Assembly: GCA_018713505.1 (NCBI GenBank)
Contig: DVOL01000004.1
Coordinates: 1-15,499, forward strand
Direction of reading: 5' to 3'
Length of the DNA stretch: 15,499 nucleotides
DNA from: Faeciplasma avium
GTDB lineage: Bacteria > Bacillota > Clostridia > Oscillospirales > Ruminococcaceae
In this document: positions 6,805 to 14,422 of the stretch, one piece after another
Layout: every line of letters begins with the position of its first letter
How positions within the stretch are numbered: the stretch's first letter is position 1
The notes under the pieces: generated by a model
Seen by the model: the letters and a program-made list of their open reading frames with translations, nothing else
The model's database searches: none
Told to the model about the DNA's origin: nothing
Made by a program: the position numbers and the translations under genes

Positions 6805-8385
6805 TCAGTCGGAAGGACCAAAGCTCTCCATTATCTTTCCTGCGACACGCAGACCGTCCACCGCTGCGGAGACGATTCCTCCGGCGTAGCCTGCTCCCTC
6901 TCCGCAGGGATAGAGATTGTCAAATCCCATCGCTAAAAGCTCCTCGTTTCTTGGGATTCTAACAGGAGAGGAGGTCCTGGTCTCAGGAGCGGTAAGGGCA
7001 GCTCCCATATCCTTAAAGCAGGACATCTCCCTTGAGAACTTCATTATCCCCTCCCTCATCATATCTGTGACAAAGCCGGGGAATATTCCTCTAAAGTCGC
7101 AGGGAACAGCCCCGGGGCGGTAGCTTGGAGAGACGGATATCGCCTTTGTATCCGCAAAAAGCCCTCCGACGGTCATCAACGGCGCATGATAGCTATTTGT
7201 AAGCGAGTACGCCGCTCTTTCTATTGATAAGGCAAATTCAACGCCGTCAAGCGGCTTTGTGCCGAAATCGGCAGGTCCAACAGAGACTACAAGCGCCGAG
7301 TTGGCGTTTTCTTTATCCCTTGCATACTCACTCATGCCATTGGTGACGATGCCTCCCTGCTGGCTTGACGCTGCGACGACCGACCCTCCCGGGCACATAC
7401 AGAAGGTATACGCCGCTCTGCCGTCCTTTCGTCTGTGGGAGAGCTGATACTCCCCCTTTGGAAGCTCCCTTTTCCCGGCAAGCGAGCCGTAAAGGCTGTA
7501 ATCAACAGCCTCCTGCTTGTGCTCAATCCTTGCTCCGACCGAAAACGGCTTTGGAATAATGGTGACGCCGGAGTCAAGAAGCATCCCAAAGGTATCCCTT
7601 GCAGAGTGACCTATCGCAAGTACAACTGCGGACGAGGAGATCTCCTCGCCGCAGGAGAGCACAGATAAAACGCTCTGACCGTTCGCCCTAAAGCCGTCCA
7701 GCCGTGAAAGAAATCTTATTTCGCCGCCAAGCTCCTCTATCCTCTTTCTTATAGACATTACGACAAGCCTTAGCCTGTCCGTCCCTATGTGGGGCTTGGA
7801 GGAGGTTAGTATATCCTCGGGCGCTCCAAACTCGTACAGTCTTTTTAGAACATAGCCCGTAAGAGGGTCGCCGATTCGTGTTGTCAGCTTGCCGTCGGAA
7901 AATGTTCCGGCGCCGCCCTCCCCGAACTGAACATTAGTGTTTTCGTCAAGCTCACCGCCGCTCCAGAAGCGATTGACCGCCTTTACCCTGTTTTCAAGCC
8001 TGTCTCCCCTCTCGAGGACGACAGGGCGGTATCCGTTCTCGGCGAGCAAAAGCGCACAGAACATCCCGGCAGGTCCGAAGCCGGCAATTACTACCCTGCC
8101 CGGTCTTTTTTTATCGGAGATATCAAGCTTTAGCTCCGGCTCCTCAAAATACCTTACATCCTTGAGCCTTGCAAGGCTTATTTCCCGTTCCGGGCTTTTG
8201 AGTCTTACAAGGACGGATTTTACAAAGTGGATGCTCTCACGCTTCCTGGCGTCAAGAGAGGATTTGTATATTTTAGCCTCAAGTATCTCGCTGTGCGGCA
8301 GTCTCAGCCTTTTAAGAGCCTTTTCTACTGCCGAGGAGGAATCCTCGTCTATGCCGCAGGAGATATTCATTACAATAATTGGCAT
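6805..8385 (-). CDS. FAD-dependent dehydrogenase of the COG2509 type
   Basis: A 526-residue cytoplasmic flavoprotein of the uncharacterised NAD(P)/FAD-dependent oxidoreductase family (COG2509). An N-terminal domain of about 95 residues precedes the Rossmann dinucleotide motif GFGPAG at 102-107, followed by the acidic end of the second strand (VVLERG). Other family landmarks are the FGEGGAGTFSDGKL segment, the KPHIGTDRL segment, the CMCPGG segment, and the C-terminal FAD-binding PCGEGAGYAGGI. The ATG at 8385 is preferred over an in-frame TTG 12 bases upstream, because GAGGTG (8390-8395) overlaps that TTG and serves the ATG. The gene's true substrate is not known for the family. The cdaR terminator ends right at its ribosome binding site, so it has no obvious promoter of its own. 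No terminator is visible after it. Confidence 0.85.
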   Translation of the reverse strand: MPIIVMNISCGIDEDSSSAVEKALKRLRLPHSEILEAKIYKSSLDARKRESIHFVKSVLVRLKSPEREISLARLKDVRYFEEPELKLDISDKKRPGRVVIAGFGPAGMFCALLLAENGYRPVVLERGDRLENRVKAVNRFWSGGELDENTNVQFGEGGAGTFSDGKLTTRIGDPLTGYVLKRLYEFGAPEDILTSSKPHIGTDRLRLVVMSIRKRIEELGGEIRFLSRLDGFRANGQSVLSVLSCGEEISSSAVVLAIGHSARDTFGMLLDSGVTIIPKPFSVGARIEHKQEAVDYSLYGSLAGKRELPKGEYQLSHRRKDGRAAYTFCMCPGGSVVAASSQQGGIVTNGMSEYARDKENANSALVVSVGPADFGTKPLDGVEFALSIERAAYSLTNSYHAPLMTVGGLFADTKAISVSPSYRPGAVPCDFRGIFPGFVTDMMREGIMKFSREMSCFKDMGAALTAPETRTSSPVRIPRNEELLAMGFDNLYPCGEGAGYAGGIVSAAVDGLRVAGKIMESFGPSD

Positions 8386-8395
8386 AAAGCACCTC

Positions 8396-8429
8396 AAAAA
8401 ATGGGACCATTACAAAATCTATGGTCCCA
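8396..8429 (-). terminator. Rho-independent terminator after cdaR, abutting the next ribosome binding site
   Basis: TGGGACCAT (8402-8410) and ATGGTCCCA (8421-8429) are a perfect 9-bp inverted repeat with a 10-base loop. On the - strand the stem is followed directly by six T (complement of 8396-8401). The hairpin lies 8 bases beyond the cdaR stop. The T tract is followed immediately by the GAGGTG of the COG2509 gene. Confidence 0.85.
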
Positions 8430-8437
8430 CTTGAAAA

Positions 8438-9757
8438 TTATTCTACTACATTGACATCGTGGATGTTTTCCTCGATATTTGCAACAACGGTGTATCTGCC
8501 GAAGGCCCAGCAGTCGGTGTAATCCGGGGCGTAGACATTGACAGAGTACATCTCCGAGCCGAGATTGATGTTATAGTTCATCATGTCAAGCTCGGCTATT
8601 ATGTTCGTGGCGTCAATCTGCTCGATAGACTCGGCAGGCCCTATAATTGTGACATTCGTAATCTTGTCGGTGAGAACAGAGACAACATAGTCGTCCGGGC
8701 AGTTTATAACCGATATTCGGTTGTTATTCACCGTGACGCTCTTTGAGGTGTAGCCCTCAAGGTCGAAGCTGACGGTGAGAGTGTTATTGCCGGAGATGTT
8801 GGTGTAATATGCCGTGTCAGAAATGCTCTGGGTCAAAAGAGCGCCGATTTTAACCTGTCTTATGTCTATATACCCGACGGTGGAGAGTGAATTCATGGTT
8901 AAAAGCCTCTGGTCCTTGCCCTTGACCATGACAGTCTCCGGCTGAACGGTGTACTTGCCGTCAAGCGAGGAAATATCAAACTGGCTGAAATACGGATTAA
9001 ACCTTATATCCGGCTTTAGATTCTTGGTGATGTAAACCGAGAGGTTAAGATCGAAGCTGTCGACATCATGGGTTATCTTTTCGCTCTCGAACACGCTGTC
9101 GCCGTTGTACATCTTTAGGCTTGTGTTTGTTATCCTGACATCCTGATTTACCACTCCGTTGTTGTTGACCTCGACAACGCAGGAGGTTATCTGCTCGATA
9201 TAGTCCTTAGGACCGTACAGAACGACCTGAGAGGGATTTATGCTGACCTCGTCCGGGTCTATCATATAGCCCTCTGCGGCGGAGACCTTGGAATAGTCCG
9301 CTGTCAGAGTGCCGTCTGACACGGAAAACTCCTTGTATACAAGATGGTCAAACTCCACCTTGACCGTCTGGACATCCTGAACGACAGTAATAGCGTCACC
9401 GTTTACACTCGTGACCTCTACCCTTAGGTCATACTGACCGGGAGCACGCACAGAGTCGAGATTTACCGTCGCATGGACATCATCCTGTGTGTACTCGCCT
9501 ATCTGATACCTAAGCCCGGTTATGTTCAGATTGACGGTATCGGCAGACTTTGTCATTATGGAAAGACCGGCGATATCAGCATAGCTGCCGGTTAGGGAAT
9601 AGTCTATAGGAACATCCCTTAGAGTGACCGTAGTCTCCGGGAATACGGTGAGGGAGAGAATGAACCACAAAGCAAAGGCAGCTATAACCGAAAGAATGAG
9701 GTATAGCATATTGATATTGCCAAAGATTCTTCTAATCCTCTTTTTCTTCTGTGGCAT
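8438..9757 (-). CDS. cdaR: YbbR-domain regulator of diadenylate cyclase
   Basis: The 439-residue product has a basic N-terminus, one membrane anchor (about residues 17-38) and a long extracytoplasmic part of repeated YbbR domains rich in beta strands. The repeating pattern of valine-rich strands, with segments such as VVLYGPKDYIEQI and VTIIGPAESIEQI, is typical; I estimate three to four repeats. CdaR proteins bind the membrane cyclase CdaA and modulate c-di-AMP synthesis. The gene overlaps the end of cdaA by 26 bases, which implies translational coupling, and AAAGGAG lies 7 bases before the ATG. In many Firmicutes glmM follows cdaAR; here a terminator and a flavoprotein gene follow instead. 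The identification rests on the domain and the neighbour together. Confidence 0.9.
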   Translation of the reverse strand: MPQKKKRIRRIFGNINMLYLILSVIAAFALWFILSLTVFPETTVTLRDVPIDYSLTGSYADIAGLSIMTKSADTVNLNITGLRYQIGEYTQDDVHATVNLDSVRAPGQYDLRVEVTSVNGDAITVVQDVQTVKVEFDHLVYKEFSVSDGTLTADYSKVSAAEGYMIDPDEVSINPSQVVLYGPKDYIEQITSCVVEVNNNGVVNQDVRITNTSLKMYNGDSVFESEKITHDVDSFDLNLSVYITKNLKPDIRFNPYFSQFDISSLDGKYTVQPETVMVKGKDQRLLTMNSLSTVGYIDIRQVKIGALLTQSISDTAYYTNISGNNTLTVSFDLEGYTSKSVTVNNNRISVINCPDDYVVSVLTDKITNVTIIGPAESIEQIDATNIIAELDMMNYNINLGSEMYSVNVYAPDYTDCWAFGRYTVVANIEENIHDVNVVE

Positions 9758-10631
9758 TCTTTTTCTCCTTTCTTGGAAGCAGCCTCGAGAAGAGCCTCTT
9801 CTCCGCCTGAGGCTTCTCGGGGATTATCTGGGATTTCAGATATTTAATAAGCCTGTCCTTTGTGTAGCCTCTTGTAAGCTCGCCGTTTTCGGCTATAGAG
9901 ATTGTGCCCGTCTCCTCCGAGACGACTACAATGATAGCGTCAGAGTTCTCACTCATGCCTATAGCCGCCCTATGCCTTGAGCCAAGGAGCTTGTTTATCC
10001 TCTCCTCCTTCTGAGGAGTCGGCAGGAAGCAGCCGGCGGCTATTATCCTTGCGTTTCTTATGATGACTGCGCCGTCGTGAAGCGGGGTCTTGGGGAAGAA
10101 GATTGTCCCAAGGCTTGCAACCGAGGGAACGCAGTCCATAACGGTGCCGGTGTCAATCTGCTCGCCAAGCCTTGTCTGCCTCTCGATTACGATAAGCGCT
10201 CCCGTTGTGCTCTCGGAAAGCTGGCTTGCCGCCTCTCCCACGACCTCAATGGTTCTGTTCCAGTTTTGAATCATATCGTCCGAACGGACGCTGTCGCTAA
10301 AAACGCCTATTGATTTTACATTCGTCCTGCCGACCTTTTCAAGCATCCTTCTAAGCTCCGGCTGAAAAACTATCAGTATCGCTATGATTCCGACCTGAAG
10401 GAAGTTGCTAAGAAGATAGGACATCACCCTAAGCTCCAGCCCCGCCGAGATGAAGTAGACGGCTATGACCACCAAAATACCCGTCAGAAGCTGCTGAGCC
10501 TTAGTCTCACGGATAAGCTTGATTCCCTTGTAGATAAAAAAGGTCAAAAGCAGTATATCAATAGCGTCGAGGAAGGTTATTGTACTAATTATGCTGGATA
10601 ATCTCGTAATAATATCATTAATGTAGTCCAA
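9732..10631 (-). CDS. cdaA: Membrane diadenylate cyclase CdaA (c-di-AMP synthase)
   Basis: Joins two ATP to make c-di-AMP, the second messenger that controls potassium and osmotic balance and cell-wall homeostasis. The 299-residue product has three predicted membrane helices (about 22-36, 48-65, 76-90), the family segment FQPELRRMLE, then the DAC catalytic domain with LHDGAVII (D186, G187, A188) and GSRHRAA (R219, H220, R221), both signature motifs intact. A charged tail of about 24 residues follows. The start is a TTG at 10631: an in-frame TAG lies directly before it, GGAG lies 5 bases upstream, and the next in-frame ATG falls inside the membrane region. It is cotranscribed with cdaR. A promoter lies about 100 bases upstream, just after the cysteine desulfurase gene. 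Confidence 0.93.
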   Translation of the reverse strand: MDYINDIITRLSSIISTITFLDAIDILLLTFFIYKGIKLIRETKAQQLLTGILVVIAVYFISAGLELRVMSYLLSNFLQVGIIAILIVFQPELRRMLEKVGRTNVKSIGVFSDSVRSDDMIQNWNRTIEVVGEAASQLSESTTGALIVIERQTRLGEQIDTGTVMDCVPSVASLGTIFFPKTPLHDGAVIIRNARIIAAGCFLPTPQKEERINKLLGSRHRAAIGMSENSDAIIVVVSEETGTISIAENGELTRGYTKDRLIKYLKSQIIPEKPQAEKRLFSRLLPRKEKKNATEEKED

Positions 10632-10731
10632 CTATGCTCCGTCCTTTCCGATTCTTCATGCCGCTTCCCCTGTAAAACAGCTCTATATCACCAGCTAACA
10701 AAAGAGCCGATTGTTCTTATAACCAATTATA

Positions 10732-10759
10732 ATTGTAACACATCTACAGAAAATTTCAA
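10732..10759 (-). promoter_or_regulatory. Probable sigma-A promoter of cdaAR
   Basis: On the - strand, TTGAAA (complement of 10754-10759) is followed after 16 bases by TACAAT (complement of 10732-10737), each a 5/6 match. It would give a leader of roughly 95 bases before the TTG start. It begins directly after the stop codon of the desulfurase gene, where no terminator is visible, so read-through from upstream is also possible. Confidence 0.6.
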
Positions 10760-10762
10760 TAG

Positions 10763-11899
10763 CTAAACCCCATCTTTTGATAATTTTTTTATCGCACGGG
10801 CTAAAAGGAGTGTGTCCCTTTCGGAGCTGAAAACCGAGGGCGAGAATCTTACCGTGCCGTTCGGCAGAGTTCCTATCGTCCTGTGAGCCAAAACAGCGCA
10901 GTGAAGTCCGCCTCTTAACGCAAAGCCCATATCAGAAAGAGACGCCGCAACCGTCTCCGACGGCAGACCGTCAAGATTAAAGGAGACAATCGGCACAAAG
11001 CGGTCTCCCCGGCGGTAAAGACTTATCCCGCTTATATCCTTTACAGCGTCGATAAATATATCGCAGAGGGCGTCCTCATGATTATATACCGAGCCTATTC
11101 CCGTCGACTCTATAAATTTAAGACCCGCAAGGAGCGAGGCTATCCCTACTGTGTTGAGCGTCCCGCTTTCTAAATGCTCCGGCATGAAGCCCGTCTGGTC
11201 AAGCTCTGCGGAGGTAGCGCCAGTTCCTCCCTCAATGATGGTGTCAAGGGCAAAGCTGCCGTCTGATATCAAAAGTCCCGTCCCCGAGGCTCCTAAGAGT
11301 CCCTTATGCCCCGGAACGCATATGAAGTTCATACCCATGCCAAGGTCAAGCTCGGTGATTCCGGCAGCCTGTGCGCCGTCAACAATAAACGGAACTCCCA
11401 TATCTTTGCAAAGCCTGGCTATCTCCCTTACCGGCATTATCCTGCCGGTGACATTACTTGCCGCAGTACAGACTACACAGCCGGTATTGGGCTTTATAAG
11501 CCTTTTAAAGCTCTCGAGGGTTTCCTCATCCGTCCTGCCGATTCTGGCGACATCAACCCTTGCTCCCCTTTTAAAGAGCGCATATGCCGGTCTTGAGACG
11601 GAGTTATGCTCCATCGAGGAGATTACAAGGCTTCTTTTGCTCCCGGGAATACCCTTAATCGCCATGTTGAGGGAATGTGTGCAGTTGAGCGTGAAAACAA
11701 CATTCTCAGGCTTTGCCTTAAACATCCCGGCGGCGAGCTGCCTTGTTTCGTAGACCATCTCGGCTGAACGAAGGGAGTAGCTGTGCCCTCCCCTTCCGGG
11801 ATTCCCGCCATAGTCGTTTGACGCACTGCATATCGCCGCTCTCACCGAGGAGGGCTTTGGGTATGAGGTCGCCGCATTGTCAAAGTATACCGTCCTCAT
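10763..11899 (-). CDS. Cysteine desulfurase family protein (EF2568 type, class V aminotransferase)
   Basis: A 378-residue PLP enzyme that should take sulfur (or selenium from selenocysteine) off cysteine as an enzyme-bound persulfide. Family features: the N-terminal YFDNAATSYPKP, TLNCTHSLN, SMEHNSV, the VDGAQAAG cofactor segment, the PLP lysine in GHKGLLG (K199), the ESGTLN segment, and a catalytic Cys334 in RGGLHC. The sequence best fits the EF2568-like branch rather than housekeeping NifS/IscS/SufS, and no scaffold gene (IscU/SufU) is adjacent. Members of this branch are often found beside DUF3343 and selenium-metabolism genes, and here a DUF3343 gene ends only 4 bases upstream. AGGTGA overlaps that gene's stop and serves this start. 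Whether it handles S or Se cannot be decided from this window. Confidence 0.88.
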   Translation of the reverse strand: MRTVYFDNAATSYPKPSSVRAAICSASNDYGGNPGRGGHSYSLRSAEMVYETRQLAAGMFKAKPENVVFTLNCTHSLNMAIKGIPGSKRSLVISSMEHNSVSRPAYALFKRGARVDVARIGRTDEETLESFKRLIKPNTGCVVCTAASNVTGRIMPVREIARLCKDMGVPFIVDGAQAAGITELDLGMGMNFICVPGHKGLLGASGTGLLISDGSFALDTIIEGGTGATSAELDQTGFMPEHLESGTLNTVGIASLLAGLKFIESTGIGSVYNHEDALCDIFIDAVKDISGISLYRRGDRFVPIVSFNLDGLPSETVAASLSDMGFALRGGLHCAVLAHRTIGTLPNGTVRFSPSVFSSERDTLLLARAIKKLSKDGV

Positions 11900-11903
11900 G
11901 CCG

Positions 11904-12125
11904 TCACCTGTTTACGGACATCATACCCTTACATTCGATAGAGCTTTTTGCGAGCAGCTCGCAGATGTAGGAGGAGTTTTCCCGCACTCTTATCGAATAG
12001 CCGCAGCCGGAGGACAGTCCCTTGGGAGTTTTTTCTATCTCGCAATAGTATCCCAGATTATTTAAAAGCCGTTTAGCCTTCATTGCGTAGGTTATAGACG
12101 AAACGGCTATAAGCGTATATGTCAA
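11904..12125 (-). CDS. DUF3343 small protein (putative Se/S carrier-like)
   Basis: A 73-residue cytoplasmic protein matching DUF3343 (Se/S carrier-like): an opening strand TYTLIAVSS, then ITYAMKAKRLLNNLG as the helix that follows, and the family signature TPKGLSSGCG with Cys41, a likely persulfide or selenide carrier residue. I favour the TTG at 12125 because GAGGTG (12135-12140) lies 9 bases upstream and the family normally starts just before the first strand. A GTG at 12137 would add four residues but is itself part of that ribosome binding site. The gene is 4 bases from the cysteine desulfurase and must be in its operon. A sulfur- or selenium-transfer role is inferred from family association only. 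Confidence 0.75.
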   Translation of the reverse strand: MTYTLIAVSSITYAMKAKRLLNNLGYYCEIEKTPKGLSSGCGYSIRVRENSSYICELLAKSSIECKGMMSVNR

Positions 12126-12151
12126 GACTGTTTGCACCTCTTAGTATATTC

Positions 12152-12176
12152 TGCGGAGCCTGATTATAGCTCCACA
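12152..12176 (-). other. Hairpin at the predicted 5' end of the DUF3343-desulfurase transcript
   Basis: TGCGGAGC (12152-12159) and GCTCCACA (12169-12176) pair on the - strand as an 8-bp stem with one G-U pair and a 9-base loop. It starts about where transcription from the nearby promoter should begin and is not followed by a T tract. A transcript-stabilising 5' hairpin is more likely than a terminator. Pairing was judged by eye. Confidence 0.4.
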
Positions 12177-12180
12177 CTTC

Positions 12181-12209
12181 ATTATATGCAGGGTGCTAAG
12201 GTTTGACAT
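12181..12209 (-). promoter_or_regulatory. Possible sigma-A promoter of the DUF3343-desulfurase operon
   Basis: On the - strand, ATGTCA (complement of 12204-12209, 4/6 to the -35 consensus) is followed after 17 bases by a perfect TATAAT (complement of 12181-12186). It lies just beyond the ispDF stop, in a gap with no clear terminator, so read-through from ispDF remains possible. Confidence 0.45.
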
Positions 12210-12218
12210 GATATAATA

Positions 12219-13394
12219 TTAACCCCTTTTTGCAACGCCCTTTATGGTGACGACTGCGTGAGCGGCGATGCCCTCCTTATTCCCGGTAAAGCCAAGACCC
12301 TCCTCGGTCGTCGCCTTTACGGAAATTCTGTCCCTGTCGAGCCCTAGCGCTAACGAGATATTATCCCTCATTTTTTGTATGTAGCCGGCGAGCTTCGGCT
12401 CCTGTGCTATTACGGTTATATCGGCATTCGAGGGCTTATATCCCGCTAAGGCTAAAAGGTCATAAACCTTTTCAAGCAGTGTCATGCTGGAAATGCCGCT
12501 GTAGCTCGGGTCGCTGTCAGGAAAATGCTTTCCGATGTCGCCAAGAGCGGCGGCTCCCAAGAGAGCGTCCATGAGGGCGTGAAGAAGCACATCGGCGTCC
12601 GAGTGACCCAAAAGCCCCTTTTCGTAGGGAATTTTGACTCCGCCAAGAATAAGCTCCCTGCCCTTTACAAGCCTGTGAACATCATAGCCGTGACCGACTC
12701 TTAGCTCCTCCTGCGAATAATTTTTAAGATACATCAAATCCTCCGGGGTTGTGATTTTTATGTTTGAATACTCTCCCTTGGTCAGGTGAGGCTTAATTCC
12801 TATGCTGTCAAGAAGCTGGGCATCGTCGGTAAAGCTCTCCTCGGCCATACCCGCCGCATACAGATAAAGCCTTCTAGAAAAGGACTGCGGGGTCTGAACA
12901 GTATAAAGATTCTCTCTTTTTGGACAGTAGGAGCTTTCAGAGTCACAGTACCTTATAGTGTCCTTTGCCGGGACGCAGGCTACAGAGCTTCCGTAGCGAT
13001 ATGCGTCCTCTAAGGAGCGAAGGATAAGCTCACGGGACAAAAAGGGCCTTGCCCCGTCGTGGATTATTATAATATCCTCCTTTGCCATAAGGACGGCGTT
13101 ATGGATGGATTCCTGCCTTGTTTTACCCCCAGCTACCAAAAGATAGCTAATTCCGATATCCGACATAAGCTCATCATAAAAGGGAATGTCGCCCTCGGGG
13201 ACGGCTATAATAAGCCTTTTTATCTCCTCGATCCCTCTAAAGCTAAGACAGGTTCTTTTTATCAGAGGAATTCCTCCGCAGTCGATAAGAAGCTTATTTT
13301 CCCCCATTCTAAGGCTTTTTCCGCCGCACGCCAGAATGACCTCCGCCGCTTTGCAGGCAGCCATATGCTCCCTTAGAAAAGTCTCTGAAATCAT
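12219..13394 (-). CDS. ispDF: Bifunctional IspD-IspF enzyme of the MEP isoprenoid pathway
   Basis: A fusion of two non-consecutive steps of the MEP pathway. Residues about 1-228 are IspD (CTP + MEP to CDP-ME), with GGKTRQESIHNA at 89-100, HDGARP at 112-117, VPAKDTIR at 141-148, QTPQSF at 167-172 and NIKITTPEDL at 211-220. Residues about 231-391 are IspF (cyclodiphosphate synthase), with RVGHGYDVHRL carrying metal ligands D238 and H240, GHSDADVLLHALMD with H272, and KATTEEGLGFTG near 360. The nucleotide loop of the IspD half reads ACGGKSLRMGENK, one residue longer than the usual AAGxGxRMG and closer to MobA-type transferases. The ATG at 13394 has AAGGA 9 bases upstream; an in-frame ATG at 13364 has AAGGGAG only 3 bases away. 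No terminator is visible after it. Confidence 0.93.
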   Translation of the reverse strand: MISETFLREHMAACKAAEVILACGGKSLRMGENKLLIDCGGIPLIKRTCLSFRGIEEIKRLIIAVPEGDIPFYDELMSDIGISYLLVAGGKTRQESIHNAVLMAKEDIIIIHDGARPFLSRELILRSLEDAYRYGSSVACVPAKDTIRYCDSESSYCPKRENLYTVQTPQSFSRRLYLYAAGMAEESFTDDAQLLDSIGIKPHLTKGEYSNIKITTPEDLMYLKNYSQEELRVGHGYDVHRLVKGRELILGGVKIPYEKGLLGHSDADVLLHALMDALLGAAALGDIGKHFPDSDPSYSGISSMTLLEKVYDLLALAGYKPSNADITVIAQEPKLAGYIQKMRDNISLALGLDRDRISVKATTEEGLGFTGNKEGIAAHAVVTIKGVAKRG

Positions 13395-13421
13395 TTTAAC
13401 ACATCCTTAACACGCCTGGCT

Positions 13422-13468
13422 AAAAAGCAAGGACTGTTTAGTCAAGCTTTTTGGCAAGAACAGTCCTT
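13422..13468 (-). terminator. Rho-independent terminator after folD
   Basis: AAGGACTGTT (13429-13438) and AACAGTCCTT (13459-13468) form a perfect 10-bp stem with a 20-base loop. On the - strand it is followed by GC and then five T (complement of 13422-13426). It lies 30 bases beyond the folD stop and about 30 bases before the ispDF start. An independent promoter for ispDF is therefore expected, but I do not see a convincing one. Confidence 0.75.
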
Positions 13469-13498
13469 AATTTAAGAGTATAGCCTTATAGCTCCCGA

Positions 13499-14353
13499 TT
13501 ACTTTACAACCGTCAGCTTTGCGGCGGTATAGGTATTTTTCATCAGCATGGCTATAGTCATAGGTCCGACTCCTCCGGGCACGGGAGTAATATATCCTGC
13601 GACCTTTGAGACCTCCTCGAAATCGACATCTCCGCAGAGCCTTCCGTTCTCATCCCTGTCCATCCCGACATCGATGACAACCGCTCCCGGCTTTACCATA
13701 TCGCCGGTTATCATCTTCGCCCTGCCTGTGGCGACAACAAGAATATCAGCCTCTAGGCACTCCTTTTTAAGGTCGGGAGTTTTGGAGTGGCAGATTGTAA
13801 CAGTGCCGTTAGAATGTAGAAGCAGCATAGCCATCGGCTTTCCGACTATATTGCTTCTTCCGACAACAACGCACTTTTTGCCCTCAACCTCAATCCCGGT
13901 GGAGGTTATAAGCTCCATTACGCCGGCAGGCGTGCAGGGCAGGAAGCTGTACTCCCCTGTCATAATCTTGCCGACATTCACAGGGTGAAAGGCGTCTACA
14001 TCCTTTAAGGGAGATATCGCTTGTATGACCGATTTCTCGTCGATATGCTTAGGAAGCGGAAGTTGGCAGAGTATGCCGTGAACCTCTGGGTCCTTGTTGA
14101 GCTTTTCGATAAGGTCGACAAGGACAGCCTCCGGGGTCTCGGGAGGCAGCAGATACTCAAAGGACTTGAAGCCAACATCCTCGCAGGCGCTCTTTTTGTT
14201 CCTGACATAAATCTTGGACGCAGGGTCGTTTCCGACAAGGATAACCGCAAGCCCCGGGACTATGCCGGACAACGACAAAAGCCGCTGAGTGTCTTTTTTG
14301 ATTCTTTCTCTTACCTGAGCCGCAATAGCCTTTCCGTCGATAATTGTTGCCAT
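13499..14353 (-). CDS. folD: Bifunctional methylenetetrahydrofolate dehydrogenase/cyclohydrolase
   Basis: Interconverts 5,10-methylene-, methenyl- and 10-formyl-tetrahydrofolate in the cytoplasm, linking one-carbon units to purine synthesis. The 284-residue product has normal family length and motifs: the catalytic YVRNK (Y49, K53), the GILCQLPLP segment, KDVDAFHPVNVG, the dinucleotide-binding GRSNIVGKPMAMLL, and the C-terminal PGGVGPMT. I start at the ATG at 14353 because AAAGGAG (complement of 14362-14368) is 8 bases upstream; the in-frame ATG six codons earlier would contain that site. A hairpin terminator follows. It lies about 100 bases downstream of lgt, with a possible promoter in between. 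Confidence 0.96.
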   Translation of the reverse strand: MATIIDGKAIAAQVRERIKKDTQRLLSLSGIVPGLAVILVGNDPASKIYVRNKKSACEDVGFKSFEYLLPPETPEAVLVDLIEKLNKDPEVHGILCQLPLPKHIDEKSVIQAISPLKDVDAFHPVNVGKIMTGEYSFLPCTPAGVMELITSTGIEVEGKKCVVVGRSNIVGKPMAMLLLHSNGTVTICHSKTPDLKKECLEADILVVATGRAKMITGDMVKPGAVVIDVGMDRDENGRLCGDVDFEEVSKVAGYITPVPGGVGPMTIAMLMKNTYTAAKLTVVK

Positions 14354-14422
14354 CCTAGCTACTCCTTTCATATTTTACCCTTTCCCTTAGCTCTCCCGCC
14401 GCCGATACTGCGGCATAACATA

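Noticed and set aside
7937..8434. A 165-codon + strand frame opposite the COG2509 gene, running through the terminator
   Set aside because: Serine/leucine-rich antisense shadow that crosses a strong hairpin; it has no family resemblance.
11151..11753. A 200-codon + strand frame antisense to the cysteine desulfurase
   Set aside because: Shadow of a gene with clear PLP-lysine and catalytic Cys motifs; the low-complexity Ser/Pro/Leu product is typical of an antisense frame.
12203..12217. TTGACA and TATAAT on the + strand as a promoter
   Set aside because: The two boxes are only 3 bases apart, and the direction leads antisense into ispDF; the spacing cannot work as a sigma-A promoter.
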